This document shows positions 17,401 through 28,472 of a stretch of DNA of 64,000 nucleotides, piece by piece. The notes beneath the pieces were generated by a model. It saw only the letters and a list, made by a program, of their open reading frames with translations, was not told the DNA's origin and searched no databases. The position numbers and the translations under genes were made by a program. Source of the DNA: Paulownia fortunei (Eukaryota; Streptophyta; Magnoliopsida; Lamiales; Paulowniaceae); contig CM033107.1 in the NCBI GenBank assembly GCA_019321725.1, positions 26,403,445-26,467,444 of the forward strand, given 5' to 3'. Positions within the stretch are counted from its first letter, which is position 1; each line of letters begins with the position of its first letter.

Positions 17401-19560
17401 AGGGGAGGACCAGTATGTTAAAGAAAAAGAATGATTTATTTTACGAATAATGTTATTGTTAGTGGTTGATCTTTAATTATTTTTTGGGTTCTATGCTACA
17501 TTCAGTATATGTTTATCGGGTGTATAAGGTATAATGATTCAATATCAAATGTCTCATTTATATATAGTGCATTTATTTTTATTTTTATTTTTATGTTTAT
17601 TTTTTGGCCTTTTTTTTTGGGTCTAATGGGCACTTAAAAAGCAGAAGTTCACCAATCAATAAGCACCATAAGAAGCTAATCCACTTTTCAATGAAGAAAA
17701 ATCTTGGTTTGGTGAGGCCCCTTCAGCCAGGAAGAGGACTGAAAGCCACAATTATCACTATTATGAGGCTTGGTCTACTTGAACATTACTACTTCTCTCA
17801 TTTAGTGCAAGTGAAATCAAATAGTAATTCATCCACGTAGAACAACATAATAGATGCATCATGGAAGTGTTTGGATCAACAAAAATTCAAATATAAGTGA
17901 TGTTTTTGTATGGTGTAGCAGTCCCAATATAAAACAACTAGAATATTTAGTTTGCAGGAGTTATGAAACTATTTACATATATGATGTGGTATTGATCCAA
18001 ATTCGTAAATATTAATTTTTCATAATTTTTTTATTTTTAGGTGAGTTTCTATTTGTGACATACACAAGTTGCTAGACGTTTAACTCTCATATGCTCAAAT
18101 CAAAATCAAAGAAAAAATTATCATATAAGAGTAAAGAATTTAGAGTACTAGAAATGTAAATGAATTGCACATCTTAAAAGATAATTAAAATGAGTATTTA
18201 TATATTTCTATAAAATGGTTATTATACAATATTGACTGATGTGTGTGAATCTCGTGGGCTCATAAAATAGTTGGACTGTTCGAATTATTTTGATGGGACT
18301 CGTGTTATTGGGTCATATCTCATCAATATACATTTGCTTCTCACCACCCAAAGATCACGAGGGTCTTCCAAAATTCCATTTTCTCGCACTCATTTAGATT
18401 TTTTTTCATTTTTTTCTTTTTTTCCATGATTGTCTTTTGCACCAGATATTTTACCAGTTTACCACTTGTTTGATCATATGGTAGGATATTTCTAGGCTGA
18501 GTTTCAAAATTTTCTAAATGGACTTAGTAAAGCCAATTTTATGCATGTTTAACCTAAGTGTTACTGTTTTGTTTAAATAACATTATTTTATTTTCCTATT
18601 TCTGAAAAAAATTTCTTCATTCTTAAAATTATCACTTCCACTCCATAATTTATTTTTACTCTAATTTGGCACAAAAAGAGAGGCGTGAATGATCAAGAAA
18701 ACGGTTAACTTTGATTTGACATTTTATATTTCTAATCAATAATTGACTTTCCTGGTTTTACTAAATAATTAAAGCCTAATAAACTTTTAAAGAATAGTTC
18801 TTGAACAGTTCTGGTACTTAATAATCCAACTACTTAATCTGAAATCCACTGTAAAAGTTTACAAAGAGTATTCAACACTACAAACTGAATTACATCATAA
18901 AAGTTTCTAGGGTTTTGTATATTTATTATACTTGTTCAATTGTTTTATGCTTTGTCATGAAACCTTGTCTTCACATATTGATAGCCTATCAAGAACTTGT
19001 CAATAATTGTAAATCTAAGACCAATTTTGAAAAGTCTGTCTTCTATTTTTTTCTAAAAAATAAAAAGGGTGTATATATTTTTGCAATGAAACATGATATT
19101 TTCTCTATAATGAATCAATTGTCAAATATTTCTAATATTTTATTGTTTATTTCCTCTAAAAGTTTTCTAACACTCTTCAGTCAACTCCATAATTTTAAAG
19201 TCTAGCACATTTGCAATTGTAACTTGAGGCATGAAATTTATTTTTTGCATCACTATGAATTTATAAAAATACTAAAGTAAATACTATCATAAAAATAATA
19301 TCATCTAGTGTTATTTTTATATACGAAATTATGACAGTAAGCACCTCTAAAAACAAAAATAGCATTAACCATCTAACGTTATTTTCACATTCTCATGTGC
19401 TCTTCCAAATTCCATCTAAAAATGTAAGAAAGCATAAAGTCATAAAATAATTAATTTAGAAGCTGATAAGAAAAGATACTTTTCACCCACCTTAACAAAG
19501 TGTCAAAGTCCAAACGGCACCGTCGCCCTTTAGCCCAGCATTATTTGGTGCAGGCTTTTA
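14480..19560. other. Intergenic desert, about 5 kb
   Basis: No coding region with family features was found. The sequence is AT-rich with long A/T runs. Open frames such as those at 16837-17085, 17604-17840 and 18915-19205 are low-complexity and look like chance. Confidence 0.5.
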
Positions 19561-19587
19561 CCTCACAGACACCCACATCACACCCTC

Positions 19588-19594
19588 TATAAAT
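19588..19594 (+). promoter_or_regulatory. TATA box of the HSP20-like gene
   Basis: TATAAAT follows a pyrimidine-rich stretch and lies about 280 bases before the first upstream ATG. A transcription start near 19620 would give a leader of about 1 kb, including a probable intron. This is inferred from position. Confidence 0.5.
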
Positions 19595-19874
19595 TACAAT
19601 CTCGTTCCCACAACAATATTTTCTTCCTTTCCTAGCACATCTTAAAAGTAAAACAACCCCAATAATACGGCGTTTTTTGACCTTTGGTTTTTCGTTTTCT
19701 GAATTTCTGTTTCACACTCTGCGGAAAACCCATACAGAATAAAACACGACATATGTGATGTTGACGAAAATTCTCGAGGGTTAGAATTTGTGAGACTTGG
19801 TAGTTGTAGTAGTGGACAGAAGATTGCGTCTTTTTTGAAGGGTGATAGATTAGATTATTGAGAGAAAGAAGAAG

Positions 19875-20018
19875 ATGAGGATTGTCAAGACCATTGATTC
19901 TTCCAAGTGCCCAAGTTTATTTGGATTCTTGGTTGTAGAAGCTTATCCCAAAAGGTATTCTTCCAAGATCCCCTCTGATTTGGTCCTTTTCTTGGGCCTT
20001 GGCTTCATAGATTGGTAA
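19875..20018 (+). other. Upstream ORF 1 in the HSP20-like leader
   Basis: A 47-codon frame starts MRIVKTIDSSKCPSLF and ends TAA at 20016-20018. A good donor (AAAAG/GTATTC) at 19952/19953 and an acceptor (TTTGCAG) at 20516 suggest a 5' UTR intron. If this is removed, the frame would be cut to about 30 codons and end soon after the junction. Whether it is translated is unknown. Confidence 0.35.
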
Positions 20019-20527
20019 TATATTGCTAAACATATATAGCTATAGAAATATTGAGTTTCAATTACAAGGTTTGGGTTTTTATTTAATATTTAACAAATAA
20101 AAGAAGAAGAAGGTACAGATTTTGTGTATCTTTCTTGAGGAATTCCCATTAGTAGACATATGGATTTGATGGGTCTGATTCAATATCTCCCAGCTGTCTT
20201 TGGAGGGTTCAAGGAGATTCTTGGGTTGGGATTGGATGTGGTCTTCATCTAAATTTTTCTTGTTTCTCTTATTTAGTTTAGGGTTAAGATCTTATTTCTT
20301 GTAGTTTTCCTTGGATTTTGTTTACTTCTTGTTCTTGGTTTTCTTTAATCATCTTGTTCCTCTTTTTCTGTTTTAATCTTTTGGGGAGAAATTGGGTATA
20401 TGAATTTCTTTTCTTTTGACTTTGGGGTTTAGGATTTAGCTTAATGTGTGTGTATTCTGGAAAAGTACTTTACAAATGAATAAGTTTAGGGTTTTGATGG
20501 AGGTGGGAGTTTGCAGCTGGGATTGAC

Positions 20528-20634
20528 ATGATGGAGGTGTTTATAAAGATTGGTTTTTTGTCAAAATGGTTATTGGGGTGATATTAATCGACCCAACGTC
20601 TAAAATTACCCTCAGAAAAAGGGATATTTATTGA
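20528..20634 (+). other. Two further upstream ORFs before the HSP20-like start
   Basis: One frame runs 20528-20581 (17 codons, starts MMEVFIK). A second runs 20566-20634 (22 codons, starts MVIGVILID) and its TGA ends one base before the main ATG at 20636. Stop and start so close together suit reinitiation control. This is seen in sequence; the function is inferred. Confidence 0.4.
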
Positions 20635-20635
20635 G

Positions 20636-22144
20636 ATGGGAGATGCCCTTCTGACTGCTTTGTCAATGGAGAATCATCACCCTTCAACCATCTTGTCCAT
20701 GGATTCCAGTGCCTCATCCTCACACGATGAATTAGACCTCGAGATGAATCGCCAAGTTATTTTGACCCGCCCACCTGATATCAATTTACCCCTTTCAGCC
20801 GAGCGAAGTCCCCCTCCACAGTCTTGGAACCCTGAACATTGTGATATTCTTGATGTTGGACTAGGTACTCAAATATATGAGACTGAGAGTTTTCTTAGTG
20901 TCCCCAAGGTTGGGAGGAAATGTGCAAAAAGGGTTGATAGCATCTGGGGTGCTTGGTTCTTCTTCAGCTTTTACTTTAAGCCTGTACTGAATGAGAAATC
21001 AAAGGCAAAAATAATACGTGATGGTAATGGAGTTTCAGGCTGTGATAAATCTGACCTTCAGCTTGATACTTTCATGGTTCAACATGACATGGAAAATATG
21101 TACATGTGGGTTTTCAAGGAAAGGCCTGAGAATGCTCTAGGTAAGATGCAGCTACGAAGTTATATGAATGGGCATTCTCGTCAAGGAGAGCGTCCCTTCC
21201 CTTTTAGTGTTGATAAAGGCTTTGTTCGGTCTCACAGGATGCAGCGGAAACATTACAGGGGGCTTTCAAACCCTCAGTGTGTTCATGGCATTGAGGTTGT
21301 TCCATCCCCCAATCTTATAGGTCTGGATGAAGATGATAGAAAAAGATGGGTGGAACTCACTGGGAGGGACCTGAACTTCACCATTCCACCTGAAGCTAGT
21401 GATTATGGTTCATGGAGAAATCTGCCAAACACTGAGTTTGAACTTGAAAGGCCACCTCCTCCAATGAAGGGTAATCCACATTCTCACTCGAAAAAGTTGC
21501 TTAATGGTTCTGTGCTAAATCTGTCAACTCAGCTTAGCAATCATAGCAATGGGGATGTGATGGATCTATCTCCTATCAGCAACAAAAGGAAGAAAGATTT
21601 TTTCTCACAGGGAAATGATGATGATTGTTATTTGTCGGTGAATGCTCCCGATCGGGTCCCTGATTTGGAAGTTCACCCAAATGAGCCACAATGGTTAAAC
21701 GAATTTAGTGGGGTGCTGAGGAATGTTTATGGCCCTGTTACAGCTGCCAAAACAATTTACGAGGATGAAGAAGGTTATCTGATTTTAATCAGCTTGCCGT
21801 TTGTGGATCTTCAGAGGGTGAAAGTTTCCTGGAGGAATACTCTCACTCATGGGATCATCAAGGTATCTTGTATAAGTACATCTCGCATACCATTTATCAA
21901 GAGACACAACAAGACTTTTAAGCTTACAGATCCATCGTCAGAGCACTGCCCACCAGGAGAATTTGTTAGAGAAATCCCACTTTCAAGGCGAATCCCTGAA
22001 GATGCTAATATAGAAGCATATTATGATGGACCAGGAACAGTGCTTGAGATATTGGTGCCAAAACTGCGAGAGGGACCAGAAGAACACGAAGTTCGTGTAT
22101 GTCTTCGTCCTCACCATGGGAGTAATGATCTTATGTTGACCTAA
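20636..22144 (+). CDS. HSP20-like (alpha-crystallin domain) protein, IDM3/LIL-like
   Basis: One exon encodes 502 residues. The first ~360 are plant-specific: acidic and serine-rich at the start, with a conserved middle containing SIWGAWFFFSFYFKP, RKHYRGLSNPQCVHGIEVV and DDRKRWVELTGRDLNF. An NKRKK basic cluster at about 320 could be a nuclear signal. The last ~135 residues (from YGPVTAAKTIYEDEEGYLIL) form an alpha-crystallin-type beta-sandwich, ending in LEILVPKLREG and a short tail. Such proteins are far longer than true small heat-shock proteins (15-25 kDa). From memory, Arabidopsis At1g20870 (IDM3/LIL) and its relative IDM2 have this domain and work with MBD7 and the histone acetyltransferase IDM1 in active DNA demethylation. 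Membership of the HSP20-like superfamily is firm; the IDM3 link is an inference. The start is the first in-frame ATG after stops, preceded by small upstream ORFs. Confidence 0.85.
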   Translation: MGDALLTALSMENHHPSTILSMDSSASSSHDELDLEMNRQVILTRPPDINLPLSAERSPPPQSWNPEHCDILDVGLGTQIYETESFLSVPKVGRKCAKRVDSIWGAWFFFSFYFKPVLNEKSKAKIIRDGNGVSGCDKSDLQLDTFMVQHDMENMYMWVFKERPENALGKMQLRSYMNGHSRQGERPFPFSVDKGFVRSHRMQRKHYRGLSNPQCVHGIEVVPSPNLIGLDEDDRKRWVELTGRDLNFTIPPEASDYGSWRNLPNTEFELERPPPPMKGNPHSHSKKLLNGSVLNLSTQLSNHSNGDVMDLSPISNKRKKDFFSQGNDDDCYLSVNAPDRVPDLEVHPNEPQWLNEFSGVLRNVYGPVTAAKTIYEDEEGYLILISLPFVDLQRVKVSWRNTLTHGIIKVSCISTSRIPFIKRHNKTFKLTDPSSEHCPPGEFVREIPLSRRIPEDANIEAYYDGPGTVLEILVPKLREGPEEHEVRVCLRPHHGSNDLMLT

Positions 22145-25100
22145 AAGTCTACTTGGTGAAAGCAGGATGGTTGTTATGGATGGTGTTTTCTCGTTCACTA
22201 ACATTTGTGCCTTACCGTGTTGTAAGCATTGGATCAGGACATGCATATGACATATGTTATGTTCTGTTTTAAAGCTCTAAGTGCTGTGGTTTTTGGTCCC
22301 ATATGCATCTGACTAGCTTTAGTTGTAACTGCTTTTGCCATGGAAATTATATTTGAATTATCAGCTGATTGGCCCTCTTTCTGCATGTCCGCCATCTATT
22401 TTATGCATGCAGTGGAAATTTATTAGCTTACATAAGTTGGATAAATTCTCTTGTTACATTTCATGTGCGAAGTTCTTTACCTTCACTGTAATCTGGGTTT
22501 GGGGTGTACCTCTTATGTAACAATGTACAATCAGCTATCTAAGTGGCATGAGTTGTCTGAGAATAAGTATGTATTTCACCTGTCTTTAGTTGTTAAGGAA
22601 TCTGGTGACATTTCCAAGGGTAATAGCAGCTCAGTTGGAGAAGGAAACCAGATATATATGCGCCCAAGTTCTTGTATTGTATTAGTTTGATATTGATTAT
22701 AAATTTGTAGTTTGAGACCTTAAGTATTTTGAGCAACCTTCACACTCAACATGGAAATAGTTTTAAGCATTTTAATATATTGGCATATTTGGGTAATTAT
22801 TAGCTTTTAAGTGAAATTTAATCCAAAAATATCAGTGCAAAATTAACAAACATTTCATTTTTTTTTCTTTTTTCAGCTGGTTGCACTTTACAGGGGAAGG
22901 AGGACTGTAGACAATCTCTTAGGTTGTGTTTAGATTGGATTGATGAATTTAGAGTTGATGAATACTTGTTTGGATAATTATAAGTTATAATAGATTAAAA
23001 ATCTTTGAGTTCTATTTTGAGTTATTTTAATCATCGGAGTGATTTGAAATCTTATCTTATTTCTTCTTATCTAACAACTTTAATTTATCTGCAAAAGCGA
23101 TTGTGTCATATTATTAATGATATGCTTATAATTGCGTTCACACTTGATTCACATATATATATATATATATATGTATATTTCAGCTGATTAATCTGAGGAA
23201 GGCAAGTGCCAACTAGTGGTGATAATACTTCCCCCCGCATATTGGTGAAAAGAAAAGATAGGGGTGGTTTCAGGCAGGCAGCAACTACTGGTGGCAGTTC
23301 CATTATGAGAAGGACCTGGAAAATAAAAGATAACATAAAATGATAAAATTTGATGATAGATGCATCAACGGTTGAGAAAAACATACGTATATGATGATGA
23401 TATGGGTTTGTTCGTATTGTTGAGTTATAGGAGCCAAATCCCATTTGCTCTATGTGGGTCTTCTAACTATGTTCATGTCCCACTTCCTCTTAATAATTGA
23501 AGTTGGTTGGAGCTACGTGTAAGAAGAAGATGCATGTACTTGGGATCAAAGGGAAAAGACAAAAAGCATTCGATTTGATTTAGTTGTGGAGGCTGAGTCA
23601 AATTTTCTTGTTCTCTAGTTTGGGTTTTTTAAGTTTATTTGCTACTCAGATATTATATTTCTTTTATTAAACGATAATTAGAAAAAATTTATTTGTGTTT
23701 TTCGCATCAAATAGTAACAATAGAATTCATGGTGTAAATCAAACATTCTCCCTACTGTGTCTTCTAATTGAGATACAAATTTAAGTTCTTCCATTGGGTT
23801 TAAAAACTTTGGTATTGAGCCTTAGGTCTTCATTCTGTTGTATTGAAGCAAATGTGGCAGAAACTGTTGCGAGTGAGGGAAAATGTGGCAGAAATTGCAG
23901 GCTCTGCAGCAGACTAAAGAAAATCAGAGATTGAGTCCTGCACATGTTGTCAGTCGAGAGGTTTTGCAACGTGTAAGAAAAGAATTTCAATGCTACCATT
24001 ATTTTTATAATTTTAGAATGAATTTCGAGAAATGTTACTTTTTTTTCGAGAAATTCATTGAAATTGAACGACAAACCCCCAATGCAACTTACTGGGGTCT
24101 CAAACATGACATATTATATCACCAAAACCTTTTTTTACCACAAATTATGAGTGACTCAATCAATGCTATAGTTTTTAGTTTTTTTTCCTTGAACAAATTA
24201 TTAACTTTCTATACTAAATTCGATTTAATTTAACTCAGATTTGTTCTCGTCGTTTATGATTTAACTGGAAAATTATTCCTTTTTTTTTTTTGGTTCACTT
24301 TTCTTCAAGATCAAAAGTAAAGCTCTTGGAATTGACATTTTCTCACATCTATTTTCCCCTGTTAAGAGAACAAAATAGATTCTTTTAACAGCTTTGTATT
24401 GTTTTCTTGGAAACTGATTTACCTAGACTGTTAGCCACTGTATATTGTTTTCTTGGTAGCGGACTTACCTTAAGACAGTGGTTACTTTTGTTGTTTCTAT
24501 TGTCGTGATTTTTTTCTGTTCTGTTCAAAATATTTTCGCCGTGAAATTAGCAACATAATTTTCATTAAGGAAATTAATACTACTAATACAAAGTACATTA
24601 CTACCGCTCCAATATTTTTCCATTCATTAACATTATATCACGGCATTGATAATATGAAATACATATACAACCTTAACATCAGTACAACTTCAATCTTTTC
24701 CATTTTTTCTCTTCCACAACTAATTATTACTTCATAAACAAAAACTTCAACGTGACAATTCAGCCATGTAATGCACTATAACATCCCTCGTAAACGCAGG
24801 CTTAATGCAGCTAGTTGAATCATAAAGCAAATGCCAAATCAATAACTATGGATGCATAAATGCGTCATCATTCATTCAAGGGTACTACTGAGTCCAACGC
24901 AAAAAGTTGACCAACAATCATAAAAAACTCGAATGACATTATCACCGCCTTTTTGATTCCTTAATAATAAAAATGCACAAATCAGACAAGCCAAGACCGA
25001 TCGTATGGTTTCTGGCGTCAAATACCAAAAATAAAGAACACATCATCTACCCTACAGGTGACACTTCAAACTATTATCATAGGTCCTGCTACTTAACACA

Positions 25101-25474
25101 AAACTGTCGAACCGGAAGCCACCCAGCAACCAAACAGAGTGAGAAAAGGATCAAACACAATATGCTTTGAACTTTCTCGTGTAAAAAGTACTCATCAAAA
25201 CTTCATCAAATACCAAGGAAAATAATGAAGCTAATAAAATCCCCAATCAAGTTCAACAAAGAGAGACTAGACCAACAGAGAAAAACTATCGCTAGAAAAA
25301 AATTGGTGTCCAGAAATATAACAGTTCAATTCAAATGCATAATCTAGTAGGGATTTTTGAAGAGTATCACTGATACTCTCTGAAATAACAATTCAAAAAC
25401 CAAAAACTTGTCCAGCAAAAACAAAATACCAAAAGTACTTAGAATAAACCCCATAAAAGGAACACCAAGAATAT
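22145..25474. other. HSP20-like 3' UTR, intergenic DNA and HSP70 3' flank
   Basis: The first ~550 bases are probably 3' UTR of the HSP20-like gene. The middle holds an (AT)n microsatellite at 23153-23172 and no supported gene. The last few hundred bases should be the HSP70 3' UTR, on the minus strand. Confidence 0.5.
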
Positions 25475-28283
25475 TTAGTCAACCTCCTCAATCTTGGGAC
25501 CAGCACTGCTACCGCCAGGAGCAGGACCATCATCATCAACGGGTGCCTCTCCACCTGCTCCTTGGTACATCTTTGCAATGATGGGGTTGCAGATGCTCTC
25601 CAACTCCTTCATCTTGTCCTCAAACTCATCTGCTTCTGCAAGCTGGTTCCCTTCTAGCCATTGGACTGTCGACTCAATAGCATCCTCAATCTTCTTCTTA
25701 TCATCTGCAGGGAGCTTCGACGCAATCTTCTCATCCTTCACAGTGTTCCTCATGTTGTAGGCATAGTTCTCCAATGCGTTCTTTGCTTCAACCTTCTTCT
25801 TGTGTTCTTCATCCTCAGATTTGTATTTCTCTGCTTCCTGAACCATCTTTTCAATTTCTTCCTTGGAAAGCCTACCCTTGTCATTGGTAATTGTAATCTT
25901 GTTCTTCTGGCCGGTAGTCTTGTCCTCAGCAGACACATTCAAAATACCATTGGCATCAATATCAAAGCACACGGTAATCTGAGGAACTCCCCTAGGAGCA
26001 GGAGGAATGCCAGAGAGCTCAAATTTTCCAAGCAAGTTGTTGTCTCTTGTCCTTGTCCTCTCACCTTCATAGACCTGAATCAACACACCAGGCTGGTTGT
26101 CCGAGTAGGTAGAGAAGACCTGCTCCTTCTTGGTAGGAATGGTAGTGTTCCTGGGAATCAACACAGTCATGACACCACCTGCAGTTTCCAAACCAAGGGA
26201 GAGGGGAGTAACATCCAGAAGCAAGAGGTCCTGGACCTTCTCATTACCCTCCCCACTCAAAATAGCAGCTTGGACAGCAGCACCATATGCGACAGCCTCA
26301 TCAGGGTTAATACTCTTGCACAGCTCTTTCCCATTGAAGAAGTCCTGCAACAATTGCTGAACCTTGGGAATCCTAGTGGAACCACCAACAAGGACAACAT
26401 CATGCACAGTGCTCTTGTCCATCTTAGCATCCCTCAAACACTTCTCAACAGGTTCCATACACTTCCTGAACAAATCCATGTTGAGCTCCTCAAACCTGGC
26501 ACGAGTAATGGTGGAGTAGAAATCAACACCCTCGTAGAGAGAGTCGATCTCAATGGTGGTTTGGGCAGTGGATGAGAGAGTTCTCTTCGCTCTCTCACAA
26601 GCCGTCCTCAATCTTCTCAGAGCTCTGGGGTTACCACTGATGTCCTTCTTGTGCTTCCTCTTAAATTCCTGAACAAAGTGATTGACCATTCTGTTGTCAA
26701 AGTCTTCACCTCCAAGGTGAGTGTCACCAGCAGTGGCCTTCACCTCAAAAATACCTTCCTCAATTGTAAGAAGAGAGACATCAAAAGTACCACCACCAAG
26801 ATCGAAAATTAAAACATTCTTCTCGCCAACACTTGTTGCCTTCTTGTCAAGACCATAAGCAATGGCAGCTGCTGTGGGCTCATTGATGATACGCATCACA
26901 TTGAGACCAGCAATTACACCAGCATCCTTGGTTGCTTGACGCTGGGAATCATTGAAATAAGCTGGGACAGTGACCACAGCATTCTTCACAGTTGAACCAA
27001 GGTATGCCTCTGCAATTTCCCTCATTTTTATCAAAACCATGGATGATATCTCCTCAGCAGCAAATTGCTTGTCTTCACCCTTATAGTTGACAACAATCAT
27101 GGGCTTGTCACCAGGCCCAGGGATAACCTTGAAGGGCCACAATTTGATATCACTTTGCACAGAGGCATCAGTAAATCGCCTTCCAATCAACCTCTTAGCG
27201 TCTGCAAATGAGTGATAGATAAGAATAATCTCCTTACGAGTAAATTTGTAAGTATCAGTCGTAACCAATTGGAAACTAAACTAACCATCAGAATAAGCAA
27301 CCAACATTCATTAGCAGGGGTATTAAAACCTCATCTACAATACCATCAAGCTACATACAGTATACATAAATTTACAGCGCCACACGCTTATGCTATCTCT
27401 AAGAAATTCCCTAATAAGCAACTTGGTATAATTAGAGCCCACTAACAAAATCAGATGTTAAACCAAAACAATAAATCCAGCAGCAAATTAAATATAAACC
27501 GGAATAGAAACATAACTATTTCATCCATAAAAGTATTCTATATTCACCTGATTCGTACATATAGATAAACCTCACATACAAATAACATAGAGATAAGAAA
27601 TCAATGGTTCTGAAATCAGAACCATACAAACTTATATTATTAAATCATGCAGAATGCTAGACAACCTCACTCAGAATCAGATCTAATGACTGCTCGACAA
27701 AATCAAGGGAACTTCATATATGTTTAAGCATCAAGCAGTAATTATAACTAAACATCAAATAATTATCACCCCTAACAGAGAGAAGACGTGAATACTAAAT
27801 CTACTATAAGCGACAACAGATCCAAAATAAAAAAGATAGATCGAAAAGACAATAAAATCAGAACTAGACAAGTACATGCTCACGTAAATAACGTAAGACT
27901 TGAGCAAAACGAATACTCAAATATTTCACCACAAAAAGATATTTCAAAATTTAAAACGAAAATTAAATGATCATTACGATATAGATCTAAACTAGAAAAT
28001 TAAAATAAAAATAATAAAATAAAAACACATTCCGCCGCAAGCGGTGCAGGAGAGGAGCACAGATCTTACCAAAAACAGTGTTCGTCGGGTTCATTGCAAC
28101 CTGATTCTTAGCTGCGTCACCAATAAGCCGCTCCGTGTCGGTAAAACCCACATAAGACGGCGTCGTTCTGTTACCCTGGTCATTGGCGATGATTTCGACG
28201 CGGTCGTGCTGCCAAACACCAACGCACGAGTACGTCGTTCCAAGGTCAATTCCGATCGCTGGACCTTCTCCTTTTCCTGCCAT
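25475..28283 (-). CDS. HSP70: Cytosolic/nuclear heat-shock protein 70 (HSC70 type)
   Basis: An ATP-driven chaperone of the cytosol and nucleus that works with J-proteins and nucleotide-exchange factors. Two exons (28283-28070 and 27201-25475) join in phase into 646 residues, the usual length. The 868-base intron splits the codon for the Asp of [10 protein letters not shown] at about residue 72, the classical intron site of plant cytosolic HSC70 genes. Signatures in order are [15 protein letters not shown] near the start, [31 protein letters not shown], the linker [14 protein letters not shown], and the substrate-domain motif [13 protein letters not shown]. The protein ends in EEVD, which binds TPR co-chaperones such as HOP. 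There is no transit peptide or KDEL, so organelle and ER forms are excluded. A TATA box and heat-shock element lie upstream. The gene is intact; several long open frames on the other strand are shadows of it. Confidence 0.97.
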
Positions 28284-28409
28284 TGCTGCAGTTTCTATTC
28301 AGATCTAATTCGGCGAGAGAATTTCGCGTCTTCAAACAAATATGTAAAATTTATTCGTTAGAAGAACTAGGGTTTACTAAGAGGAGGAGGAAAGTAGGAA
28401 GCTAGAGGT

Positions 28410-28417
28410 ATTTATAA
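28410..28417 (-). promoter_or_regulatory. TATA box of HSP70
   Basis: On the minus strand the sequence reads TATAAATA about 125 bases upstream of the ATG at 28283 and about 40 bases downstream of the heat-shock element. This is the expected layout for a heat-shock promoter. Confidence 0.7.
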
Positions 28418-28456
28418 GGGGAGGTGGCGGTCCAGTCTTTTGTGCTGGTTTTCGCG

Positions 28457-28472
28457 TTCTAGAATGTTCGAA
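28457..28472 (-). promoter_or_regulatory. Heat-shock element of HSP70
   Basis: TTC-TA-GAA-TG-TTC is a perfect run of three alternating nTTCn/nGAAn units; GAAA follows out of phase. Binding by trimeric HSF is expected for such a run. Its position just upstream of the TATA box supports heat induction of this gene. Confidence 0.8.

Noticed and set aside
17604..17840. 78-residue open frame after an A/T-rich tract
   Set aside because: There are no recognisable motifs, splice context or promoter; its composition looks like chance.
25661..26575. 304-residue open frame on the plus strand inside HSP70
   Set aside because: It is the antisense shadow of the HSP70 coding exon and has no family features of its own.
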